From Desulfitobacterium dehalogenans ATCC 51507 (lineage in GTDB: Bacteria; Bacillota; Desulfitobacteriia; Desulfitobacteriales; Desulfitobacteriaceae), in assembly GCF_000243155.2 (NCBI RefSeq), contig NC_018017.1, positions 3,348,001 to 3,412,000 on the forward strand: a stretch of DNA of 64,000 nucleotides, read 5' to 3'. A program made the translations under genes and the position numbers. Below are positions 56,245-64,000 of this stretch, piece by piece (position 1 is the first letter of the stretch; the number at the start of each line of letters is the position of its first letter). The notes below the pieces were generated by a model. It was not told the DNA's origin and made no database searches. It saw only the letters and a program-made list of their open reading frames with translations.

Positions 56245-56420
56245 ATCATCCCTTCTTTTGTCCTGCCATCCACATAAAGCCAGAGTACCGGCAACCTCAG
56301 ATGATAGCCTTCGTTCTCAGAACGGGCAAGGGCGCGACAGCCTATCTACCACAAGACTCACCGTTTCAAACAGGTTATTTGCTTTGATGTGTGATGTTAA
56401 CTCTGTCTGAAACGGATTGC
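56245..56420 (-). ncRNA. Candidate IS110 bridge RNA region
   Basis: It lies directly upstream of the transposase on the same strand, where IS110-group elements encode their bridge RNA. The ~175-bp length agrees with that RNA. The sequence is nearly identical in element A (48657-48835), although the transposase there is dead, and it contains short inverted segments such as GCCTTCGTTCTCAGAACGGGC. I cannot fold it or match the guide loops here. Confidence 0.45.
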
Positions 56421-57035
56421 AAGTCATTTCTGCGCTTGTATCAAAACTGTCAACTGCAGAAAAGAAAAAGAGGGGGGAACAGGATAAGCTTTACCCCCTT
56501 ATACCCCCCTCTGGCGCAAATTTTACCATAGAGCAGATTTCCTGTAAATCCATGGTTCACCATGAACCATGGGATACAAGACGGTTTATCTGTTCGTTGC
56601 TGGCACTCTACAAAAAAGCTGCATATTACATTTTCATAAATACACGTGTTATCCGGCACTCAAATGCTTAACACCGTGAGCCACCGTGTACCCCTGTGTC
56701 GCGTTTTAGTTACCGCCATAAGGTGTTTGCCCCTTCGACAAAAATGAAACCGGATTTGGCGGCCTTCTGCGAAAAGGTCTTACCCTTCAAAATGCAGTGC
56801 AAAATGTGTTTCGTCACCTCAAATACAGGGTGAACCATGGGGTCGAAAACCATGCAGGTTAAAGGAGCGGGGTCGCAGAGCTTCCCCGCTCCGGCTCACA
56901 CCGCCCCGCAATGCGGGTCGGAGGGTGATCCCTTAGGGGCCAGGTTTTCGGCTATGGGGTCACAATCGGGGTTGCACTTGGCAGATTTCTGCATTTGTCA
57001 AGGTTCGAACAGAGGTCATTGCTGACCTCTGTTAT
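56421..57035 (-). repeat. Cassette repeat R3
   Basis: Third copy, directly after the RHS1 immunity gene. From right: terminator-like hairpin CAGAGGTCA/TGACCTCTG; hairpin CCGCCCCGC/GCGGGTCGG (56901-56921); hairpin GGAGCGGGG/CCCCGCTCC (56864-56892); palindrome CCATGGTTCA-CCA-TGAACCATGG (56551-56573). A 33-codon frame encodes KCNPDCDPIAENLAP. Confidence 0.8.
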
Positions 57036-57038
57036 TTT

Positions 57039-57539
57039 TTATTTCCAGCTTTGAGCTTTCCTATCTAAATATTCCTTCCAATTTCTATACAGTCGCTCTC
57101 TATTCAATTCAAGAGAAGCAAGGGGTGGTTGTTCACTGGGCATATATCTCACAAAACTGGCTATTTCTTCAGGGTAATTGAAATCGGCATAAATGATCTC
57201 AACTATTTCAAGTGGCTCAGTATATGATGCTTTGTGATTGTATACCCAATTAAGAGTTAAAAACATAATCTTTTCACTCGCTGAATCATTATTATCGTCA
57301 ACTTCTTCATTTACCAGTTCTTCAATATATGGGTGGATAGATTCACCTTTAAGCAAACAAGCTAATTCAACAGCCGCCTTTGGAGGATTAGCAACTTGAT
57401 TAACTACAGCGACAGCATGATCTATTGCAGCATCTGGAGTCATAAATCTTTGCTCGATTGCAAATAAAATGTCCCTCCAATTTAATTTGACTATTTCTGA
57501 AGCATATTCATATGGCAATAAAATATTTAAAGTATTCAT
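57039..57539 (-). CDS. Immunity protein of RHS1 (DUF2247-like)
   Basis: The 166-residue protein contains LNWRDILFAIEQRFMTPDAA and, near the C-terminus, PLEIVEIIYADFNYPEEIAS followed by FVRYMP. The YADFxYPE...FV.YMP pattern matches my memory of DUF2247. It starts 12 bases after the RHS1 stop and is its expected cognate immunity factor. Confidence 0.65.
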   Translation of the reverse strand: MNTLNILLPYEYASEIVKLNWRDILFAIEQRFMTPDAAIDHAVAVVNQVANPPKAAVELACLLKGESIHPYIEELVNEEVDDNNDSASEKIMFLTLNWVYNHKASYTEPLEIVEIIYADFNYPEEIASFVRYMPSEQPPLASLELNRERLYRNWKEYLDRKAQSWK

Positions 57540-57551
57540 TTTGAGTCTCCT

Positions 57552-60500
57552 TTATGGTTTAACCACTTGGTTTGGTGTCCCGGTTATTATTCCCTTTCCA
57601 ATAAATCTTTGATGGGATACCATTCCATTTGGTTCAAGAATATATTCATAAATTCCAGACTTTCCGTTTAATCCTCCAGGCGTTTGTAATAAGGTTCGCT
57701 GTACTCCGTCTCCACCTTGTAAGGGGAAAGTCTTTCCTGCAGCTAACTGCTTCTCTGTTAAATAACTTGCTGCTCTATGGGTAGGATCAGATTTTATTAA
57801 TGCTGTGCCGGTGCGTTCTGCATTCACTATTTGCTTTGCTGCATTCGATGGACTTATAACCTTACCCGCGCCCTTAAAGACACCCCCTATTCCAAACGGC
57901 ATAATTCCTATTTTAACTTCACTAAGTAATTCTGAACTAGGAAATAGCGGTACTGCGATTCTTTCGGCAAGACTCATATCATCTAGATTTTTTTCGTGAG
58001 CTTGATCTACCCAAGATTGAAAATCGCGTATAACTGGTTGAAGTGGACCTTCAAGATCGCTTTCACTCAACTGTAATGAGGCATATATTTTGGCTTTACC
58101 CGTCCCCTGAGGACCAGGAATTTCAAGACACACCACCTTGTTATAATCCTGCCTCCCGGCAGTCTTTTCTTTGACATAATCCCCGCGACTCCCTGTACTA
58201 GGATCAGGGATCTTTATCTTCTGCCCAACATAGATCCTATTAGGGTCAGCAATGTTGTTCATCCGAACCAATGTATTAACCGTTGTGCCATGTTTAGGCG
58301 CTATCGCTCCTAAGGTATCCCCTGGCGTCACAGTATACTCAAGGGGCTTATACTTGCCCTGCTTCATGGCGATGACTCCGCTGCTATCTCCTGCTTCACG
58401 CATATGACCACTTGGATCAGCATACATCACTGGATTATTGCTTACATAGGCATAGCGGTTCAAGGTCAACGGCTCCATCACATTCCCCAGATAGCTGTCC
58501 CTGCTCATGAAGCGGCCCACATCAGGGTCATAATACCTGGCCCTTAAGTACTGGAAGCCGGACTCCTGTTCATGGGCTTCACCATTATAACCGTAAGGAT
58601 TGTTGAACAGCCGGGTGTTCGGACCCACTTTTCCGCCGGGCATCGGCATACCGTAAGCGTCATAGCGGTATTTATCCCGCACATGTCCGGCATCATTGAT
58701 AAGCTGGGTCACACTGCCCCGTCCATCATAGAGGTAATAGAGGGGATCATTGGGAACCCCTTCCACCGCTGCCAGATCACGTTCCGCTATTCTTTCGAGA
58801 CCATAGGTGTAAACTCCTCTGTACACCCCTTCTTTATCCGTCGTCATTAAGACTTGAGTGTGTTCCACAGAGAGGTCGTTGAAATAGTTAATGACCTCAT
58901 AGGCATCGGGCTTGTTCAAGGGTTTATCTGGGTTTGGGTTGTCGGGATTATCGGGATCGGTCGGATCATCGGGATCTTTGGGATTATTGGGGTTATTCGG
59001 GTGATTCGGATCTTTAGGTCCCTTGGGGTTTTCCGCTTGTTTATACCAGCCCAGGTGTAATCCTGGGTTGCCCGGCTTTTCTTTAGCATCCTGCTTGGTT
59101 TTATACCACCCGAGATGCTTTCCGCTGTCCCCACCCTTGACTTTATCACTGCCATCATCATGGACTTTGGTATTGCCACCGTTTCCTTTGTTCCCACTAT
59201 TGCCGTTGCTTCCGTTATTGCTTTTGTCTCCGCTGTTGCCACTGTTGCTGCTGTTTCCGTTATTGTCTTTGTTACCGTTGTTACCGTTGTTACCGCTATT
59301 GCCGTTGTTGCCATTGTTGCCCTTGTTCCCATCATTACCACTGTTCCCTTTGTCTCCACCCTTGCCGTTATTCCCATCGTTGCCACTGTTCCCTTTGTCT
59401 CCACCCTTGCCGTTATTCCCATCGTTGCCACTGTTCCCTTTGTCTCCACCGTTGCCTTTGTTCCCATCGTTGCCACTGTTCCCTTTGTCTCCACCGTTGC
59501 CGTTATTGCCCTTATCATTCGCCGCAATGAATTTCTGCAGCCCGAACAGGCCAAAATTGGCGGCTAAAGGCGGCATCAGAGAACTGATCTTCTCCTCTTC
59601 GCTTTCAGCTTCATAGCTCCCGGCCTCATAGCCTTCATACTCTACGCCTACCGTTTTGTAGAGCCTGTTTCCATCGCTGTCATAGCCAAAGGTCTGGATT
59701 TTGCCCTGGTGCTCAGTGATCTGAATTAGCCGGTTTTCACTGTCATAGAAATAAGTGGTGCTTTGGTTGCCCTGAGTGGTCGCCTGGATCAGGTTCCCGT
59801 TGGGGTCATAGGTATAGCGGATCCGGTTGCCCCCATCCCCTTGGGTTTTCGTGATCAGTTCATCCGCCTCATTGTACTGGTAGGCAAAGCGTTTGCTGTC
59901 ATTTCCCCCTTGGATCTCCTGACTCAGGCGGTTGCCGGCCCGGTCATAACTATAGGTGTAGAGCCTTCGTTCATGGTCTTTTTCTTCACTGAAAGCGATG
60001 ACTTGATCCGAGGCGTCATAGGTGTAGGTGCGCTTATATACCGACCCGGATTGGTTTTGGGTTTCGGTGAGAATGTTCCCCTTCGGGTCATAGGTGTAAG
60101 TAAAGCCGGAGATCAATTTGCCCTGGGCACCGATATTTTCCAGCTTGAGCAGCCTATGGGCCGCATCATAGGTATAACGGACTTGGATACCGTTCGGAAG
60201 TTTGGTTTCCGTACGCCTGCCGTCGGCATCATAGGTCGTGGTTTCTTGCCCCTGCCAGTCGGTGACGGAAACAATACGGTTCAGCAGATCATAGCGGTAC
60301 TCGACAGCCTTACCGTCCGGATAGATGACTCGGGCTTTGCGGCCCAGTTCATCATAGTCATAGCTCACTTCTTCGGCAGTGGGGGAGCTGACATAGGTTA
60401 AGCGCTCCATGAAGTCATACTCGTAGTCAGTGACTCCTTCTGGGCCAAACAGGCTGACCCGGCTGCCCATAAGGTTGTACTCATACTCAACATCTTCACT

Positions 60501-63500
60501 GTCTTCAGCTGCGTCTTCATCAGCGGTGCTTTCGCTGCCCTCCCCCGTGCCACCGGCAGGGGGTGTTTCACCCCCGGCTGGGACACCCTCCGGGAGGTGC
60601 GGTTTTGTATAAGTCTTGCCTATTAAACGGTTAAGGATGTCATAGCTATAGTTCGTGGTGGTGCCCTTGGGATCGGTATGGCTTTGCAGGGTCCCCACCG
60701 GGTTATAAGTGTAGCTGTCCTGTTCCCCCAGAGGATTGGTCAGGGAGGTGAGTTCATGCCTAAGATTGTAGGTATAATTATTGGTGTGGTCATTCCCATC
60801 GGTGGCCGAGATGAGATTGTCGGCCGGGTCATAGCCGTAGCGGGTGCTATGGCCGAGCGGACTCGTCACTTGGGTCAGCCGGTTTAAGGGGTCATAGCCA
60901 TAGCCGGTGGTATGTCCGTTAGGATCGGTGAGGGCTGCGAGGTTGGTATTGGGGTCATAGGCAAAGCTGGTCGTATTCCCCAGGGGATCTGCGACCTCCT
61001 GGAGTAAGTTGAGAGGGTTATAGCGGTAACTCGTTTGGTGCCCCAAGGGATCGGTGCTGGATTCGGGCAGGTTGTTCTTGTTGTAGCCGTAGCGGGTGGT
61101 TTCCCCTAAGGGATTGGTTGTGCTGTCCAGGTTATTGGCCGGGTCATAGGTATAGTGAACCTCCTGATTCCCGGGATGGGCAATGCGTTCGGTGTTGCCG
61201 AGGATGTCATAACTCAGCTGAGTGACTTTCTCTTCCGGGTCGGTGACCTGGGTAAGTCGGCCCAGCAGATCGTAGTCATAGGTGGTGGTATTGCCGTTAG
61301 GCAAGGTCACCGCTTGTAGGTTGCCTAGGGTGTCATAGCTGTAGTCGGTGAGATGCCCGGCGGTATTCCGGGCGCTGAGCTGCCGGTGCATGATGTCATA
61401 GGTAGAGGTTCTGATGTTACCGGCGGAGTCGAATTCCTGCTCCAGGTTCCCCTTGGCATCGTAGCTGAAATAACGGCTATAGTGCTCCGGATCAGTAACT
61501 GAGGTTAAACGGTGGACAGGATCATAGGTGAATCGGGTCTCGGCTCCCAGGGGATCGATGAAGGCGAGGAGATTGTCGTTCAGATCATACTGGTAAGCCG
61601 TCACGCCCTGAAGGGCGTCGAGGGTATTAGTGAGCATGCCATGCCGGTTGTACTCGTAATGGGTCTGGTTATCCCGGGCATCGGTAAAGGTGATGAGTTG
61701 TCCCAGTCTGTCGTAGTCGTAATGACTGTCAAAGCCGAGGGCATCGACCTCCATGATGGGGCGGTCCAGGGGGTCATAGGCATACTGGGTGATGTTGCCT
61801 AAGGCATCGGTGTGCCGGATCAGGTTATGGTTTGGATCATAGGCAAAGCTGGCCTGGTTTCCGCGTTCATCAGTGGAGGTGATGGGCCGGTCCAGGGGGT
61901 CGTAGGTATAGGTCTTGCTGAATCCCCTGGCGTTTTGGGACTCGATTAAGTTATGGTTGAGGTCATAGCTATAGTGTTGAAGAGCCCCGAGGGGGTTTTG
62001 CTCCTCGATCAGGTTACCGGCCGGGTCATAGCGGTAGAGAGTATTCCTACCTCCTGGTTCCAGTTTGCCTGTGATCCGGTCCAACCCATCATAGGTGAGG
62101 GAGGTGACTTTCCCTTCCGGGTCGGTGACGGTTCTCAGACGGCCTTTCGGGTCATAGTCCAAGATGGTGGTATTGCCATCCACTTCAGTAAGGGTGGTGA
62201 GGTTGCCGGCCAGGTCATAACCGTAGGTGGTGCTGCGGCCAAGAACATCTTGCTCCTCACGGAGGCGGCCAGAGGGATCATAGGCGAGGTGCCTCAGGTT
62301 GCCGCCGTTGTCTTCCTGGCGCACAAGACGATTCATCTTATCATAGTCGAAAACTGTGTGGAGTCCCAGGGGATCGGTGGTGCCGGTGAGACGGTTCATG
62401 GCGTCATAAGTCCACTCATAGCGGCCCTCTGCCGGGTCGATCTGTTCGGTACGGTTGCCGCTAGCATCGTAGTGGAATTGGCTCACATTGCCGAGGGCAT
62501 CGGTGGCCTTGATGGCGAGGCCGCGCCCGTTGTAGGCATAGGTGGTGGTGTTGCCAAGGGCATCGATCTGGGCGTGGAGATTGCCGGCGGGATCATACTG
62601 AAATTGGGTTATATTGGCCAGGGGATCCTGGATTGCTGCGAGGCGATCGAGGGGGTCATAGATGTAGGTGGTGGTGTGACCTAAGGCATCGGTGTGGGTA
62701 CGTAAGTTGCCGCTGGGATCGTAAATGAAGGAGTGTTTAGCGCCGCCTGGTTCGATGAGTTCGGCCACAGCATTCAGGCTGGTATACCGATAGGCGGTGG
62801 TCTGACCTTCCTCATTGGTGCGGCTTAAGGGCAGACCTTGGGCATTGTAGGTATAATTGACCCTATAGCCTAAGGGATCCGTGCTTTGGAGCAGGTTGCC
62901 ATTCGGATCATAGCTGTAGTGGTAATCCCTGCCGAGGCTGTCCTCGACACTCGTAACCCGGCCCAGGCGATCATAATGGAGGCTGGTTTTGACACCGCTG
63001 ATGTCCGTGATTTCGATGGGCCGCCGGAGGGAGTCATAGCGATAATGCTGGGAGGTGCCATCGGGGTGGGTGGTTTGGAGAAGATTGCCAAGGGCATCAT
63101 AGGTATAGCTGGAGGTTTGTCCGAGGGGGGTGGTGATGGTTTGCGGTTTGTCCACTCGGTCGTCATAAGCAATGGTGCTGCGGTAACCCCGCGGATCGGT
63201 GACCGCGAGGAGGCGTCCGAGAGCATCGCGCTCGAAATGGGTCACGCCGTGGTCCTGGTCGGTGATTGCGATCAGGCGATTGAGGGAGTCATAGGTGTAC
63301 CTTATTATGTAGCCTAACGGATCGGTTTCCTTGATTTTGTTGCCATTACGGTCATAGGTATATTCGGTGAGATTCCCTAAAGGATCTTGGACAGTCGTTA
63401 AACGGCTCATGTTGTCATAGCTGAAAAGGACTACATTTTGGTTAGGGTCGGTCATGGCGGTGTTGTTGCCATTAGGATCATAGCTGTAGCGATGGATACT

Positions 63501-64000
63501 CTGGTCAGGGAGCAGGGTATTGAGAAGTTTTCCTCTGGGATCATAGGCGAACCGGGTGAGGTTGCTTTCCGGATCGATGAGGGTGACGGGTTGACCGAGG
63601 GGGTTATACCAGTATTGGTAGGTATGGCCCAAGGGATCGATCACTTGGCTGAGATCGGCACCGCGGTAGTCATAGCGGGTGATGTAGCCTTCAGGATCTT
63701 TGATGCTCGTGATTTGACCTTGGGCGTTGTATGTATACTCCGTCAAGCTGCCGTCCGGAGTGGTGCGCTTTAGGAGGTCACCCTGAGCGTCATAGGCAAA
63801 ATCAGTGGTGTAGCCGTTAAAATCGGTGAGCGAGGTGAGATTGTTCTGAGCATCATAGCGGTAGAATTGCCTTAAGCCGTCCCAGCGTCTTTCCTCGACG
63901 CGGTTACCCCGCTGATCATAGCTGTAGGTAGTGATCCGGCCAAGGGGATCTTGGTAGGTTTTGAGGTTGTTGTCCTCATCATAGGTGTAAGCTTCCCTTG
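57552..64000 (-). CDS. RHS/YD-repeat polymorphic toxin RHS1, 5' end beyond the window
   Basis: The frame is open to the right edge, so at least 2,149 codons belong to one gene. About 1,500 residues are YD repeats of the form YDxxGxLxxxxDPxG. Then come a Gly/Asn linker (59170-59520), a Pro/Asn/Asp spacer (58910-59030), the RHS core end ([49 protein letters not shown]), a LysM ([20 protein letters not shown]), a pre-toxin hydrophobic turn GGVFKGAGK and a ~90-residue tip with [38 protein letters not shown] and [19 protein letters not shown] shells encapsulate and deliver C-terminal toxins between competing cells. I cannot name the activity of this tip. The immunity gene follows. Confidence 0.9.
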   Translation of the reverse strand, partial: REAYTYDEDNNLKTYQDPLGRITTYSYDQRGNRVEERRWDGLRQFYRYDAQNNLTSLTDFNGYTTDFAYDAQGDLLKRTTPDGSLTEYTYNAQGQITSIKDPEGYITRYDYRGADLSQVIDPLGHTYQYWYNPLGQPVTLIDPESNLTRFAYDPRGKLLNTLLPDQSIHRYSYDPNGNNTAMTDPNQNVVLFSYDNMSRLTTVQDPLGNLTEYTYDRNGNKIKETDPLGYIIRYTYDSLNRLIAITDQDHGVTHFERDALGRLLAVTDPRGYRSTIAYDDRVDKPQTITTPLGQTSSYTYDALGNLLQTTHPDGTSQHYRYDSLRRPIEITDISGVKTSLHYDRLGRVTSVEDSLGRDYHYSYDPNGNLLQSTDPLGYRVNYTYNAQGLPLSRTNEEGQTTAYRYTSLNAVAELIEPGGAKHSFIYDPSGNLRTHTDALGHTTTYIYDPLDRLAAIQDPLANITQFQYDPAGNLHAQIDALGNTTTYAYNGRGLAIKATDALGNVSQFHYDASGNRTEQIDPAEGRYEWTYDAMNRLTGTTDPLGLHTVFDYDKMNRLVRQEDNGGNLRHLAYDPSGRLREEQDVLGRSTTYGYDLAGNLTTLTEVDGNTTILDYDPKGRLRTVTDPEGKVTSLTYDGLDRITGKLEPGGRNTLYRYDPAGNLIEEQNPLGALQHYSYDLNHNLIESQNARGFSKTYTYDPLDRPITSTDERGNQASFAYDPNHNLIRHTDALGNITQYAYDPLDRPIMEVDALGFDSHYDYDRLGQLITFTDARDNQTHYEYNRHGMLTNTLDALQGVTAYQYDLNDNLLAFIDPLGAETRFTYDPVHRLTSVTDPEHYSRYFSYDAKGNLEQEFDSAGNIRTSTYDIMHRQLSARNTAGHLTDYSYDTLGNLQAVTLPNGNTTTYDYDLLGRLTQVTDPEEKVTQLSYDILGNTERIAHPGNQEVHYTYDPANNLDSTTNPLGETTRYGYNKNNLPESSTDPLGHQTSYRYNPLNLLQEVADPLGNTTSFAYDPNTNLAALTDPNGHTTGYGYDPLNRLTQVTSPLGHSTRYGYDPADNLISATDGNDHTNNYTYNLRHELTSLTNPLGEQDSYTYNPVGTLQSHTDPKGTTTNYSYDILNRLIGKTYTKPHLPEGVPAGGETPPAGGTGEGSESTADEDAAEDSEDVEYEYNLMGSRVSLFGPEGVTDYEYDFMERLTYVSSPTAEEVSYDYDELGRKARVIYPDGKAVEYRYDLLNRIVSVTDWQGQETTTYDADGRRTETKLPNGIQVRYTYDAAHRLLKLENIGAQGKLISGFTYTYDPKGNILTETQNQSGSVYKRTYTYDASDQVIAFSEEKDHERRLYTYSYDRAGNRLSQEIQGGNDSKRFAYQYNEADELITKTQGDGGNRIRYTYDPNGNLIQATTQGNQSTTYFYDSENRLIQITEHQGKIQTFGYDSDGNRLYKTVGVEYEGYEAGSYEAESEEEKISSLMPPLAANFGLFGLQKFIAANDKGNNGNGGDKGNSGNDGNKGNGGDKGNSGNDGNNGKGGDKGNSGNDGNNGKGGDKGNSGNDGNKGNNGNNGNSGNNGNNGNKDNNGNSSNSGNSGDKSNNGSNGNSGNKGNGGNTKVHDDGSDKVKGGDSGKHLGWYKTKQDAKEKPGNPGLHLGWYKQAENPKGPKDPNHPNNPNNPKDPDDPTDPDNPDNPNPDKPLNKPDAYEVINYFNDLSVEHTQVLMTTDKEGVYRGVYTYGLERIAERDLAAVEGVPNDPLYYLYDGRGSVTQLINDAGHVRDKYRYDAYGMPMPGGKVGPNTRLFNNPYGYNGEAHEQESGFQYLRARYYDPDVGRFMSRDSYLGNVMEPLTLNRYAYVSNNPVMYADPSGHMREAGDSSGVIAMKQGKYKPLEYTVTPGDTLGAIAPKHGTTVNTLVRMNNIADPNRIYVGQKIKIPDPSTGSRGDYVKEKTAGRQDYNKVVCLEIPGPQGTGKAKIYASLQLSESDLEGPLQPVIRDFQSWVDQAHEKNLDDMSLAERIAVPLFPSSELLSEVKIGIMPFGIGGVFKGAGKVISPSNAAKQIVNAERTGTALIKSDPTHRAASYLTEKQLAAGKTFPLQGGDGVQRTLLQTPGGLNGKSGIYEYILEPNGMVSHQRFIGKGIITGTPNQVVKP
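59320..59510 (-). repeat. 45-bp tandem repeat in the RHS1 Gly/Asn linker
   Basis: Units starting at 59346, 59391, 59436 and 59481 encode the 15-residue motif [15 protein letters not shown] with small variations. RHS2 has only one such unit at the same place (near 51800), so copy number varies. Confidence 0.85.

Larger units (their letters stand above)
54944..56420 (-). mobile_element. IS110-family element B
   Basis: An element of about 1.48 kb with an intact transposase and ~175 bp of non-coding DNA upstream of it. It joins R3 on its right and the orphan tip 2 on its left at CCCTCAGGTGGAAGAAT, exactly as element A does. Ends are inferred from the comparison of copies; no target duplication or inverted repeat is expected in this family. 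Confidence 0.78.

Noticed and set aside
61953..62684. 243-codon + strand frame opposite RHS1
   Set aside because: It is produced by the regular YD-repeat codons read backwards; the protein is a string of GVIxVG-type units with no family.

Overview
The window looks like chromosomal DNA of an anaerobic, spore-forming clostridial Firmicute, most like Desulfitobacterium or a close relative. I infer this from gene content only: an RqcH-type protein, a YteA-type spore-associated DksA protein, a PyrR-attenuated pyrimidine operon, a pentahaem cytochrome c with a b-type partner, a lipoprotein flavin reductase of the fumarate-reductase family, and Gram-positive RHS/LysM wall-type proteins. Almost every gene is on the minus strand.

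Layout. 0-8.6 kb: 3' end of rqcH; a membrane electron-transfer unit (pentahaem cytochrome c, cytochrome b, 36-residue membrane peptide); two tandem YhgE/Pip membrane proteins; an orphan Gln/Ser-rich protein. 8.6-18.6 kb: a U32-peptidase pair; a HelD-type helicase; an XRE regulator diverging from a 56-residue gene across a two-operator promoter; a flavin reductase lipoprotein diverging from a MerR regulator; a TetR regulator with tandem operators; a frameshifted DUF2127 gene. 18.7-26.2 kb: an accessory region of small minus-strand genes (YbaK, GNAT, GyrI-like, DUF1835/DUF3658, HEPN/MNT, NUDIX). Several are separated by related palindromic elements, mixed with decayed duplicates and two short CRISPR arrays that share a leader; cas6 is the only cas gene. 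26.3-37.8 kb: a complete pyrR-B-C-carA-carB-K-D-F-E operon with two PyrR attenuators and two large palindromic elements inside it. 37.9-46.4 kb: housekeeping genes (rluD, lspA, yteA, DUF5665, pirin, a TIM-barrel protein, menA, a C39-like protein, a BaiN-type flavoprotein, pduL).

46.6-64 kb is the most unusual part: a minus-strand array of polymorphic-toxin cassettes. A giant RHS gene, open to the right window edge, ends in a variable toxin tip and an immunity gene. Downstream lie an orphan tip with an Imm32-like gene, a second RHS gene beheaded by a truncated ISLre2-type transposase (own tip and immunity gene), and an orphan TNT-like tip with an Imm59-like gene. Three of the four immunity genes are followed by a homologous ~0.5-0.6 kb repeat (R1-R3). 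Two hairpins in these repeats differ by compensatory base changes, so the structure seems to be under selection. Two IS110-family elements sit in exactly the same place, between an R repeat and the conserved start of an orphan tip. I read the locus as a recombinational reservoir of toxin tips, with R and the RHS core as flanking homology arms; that reading is inference.
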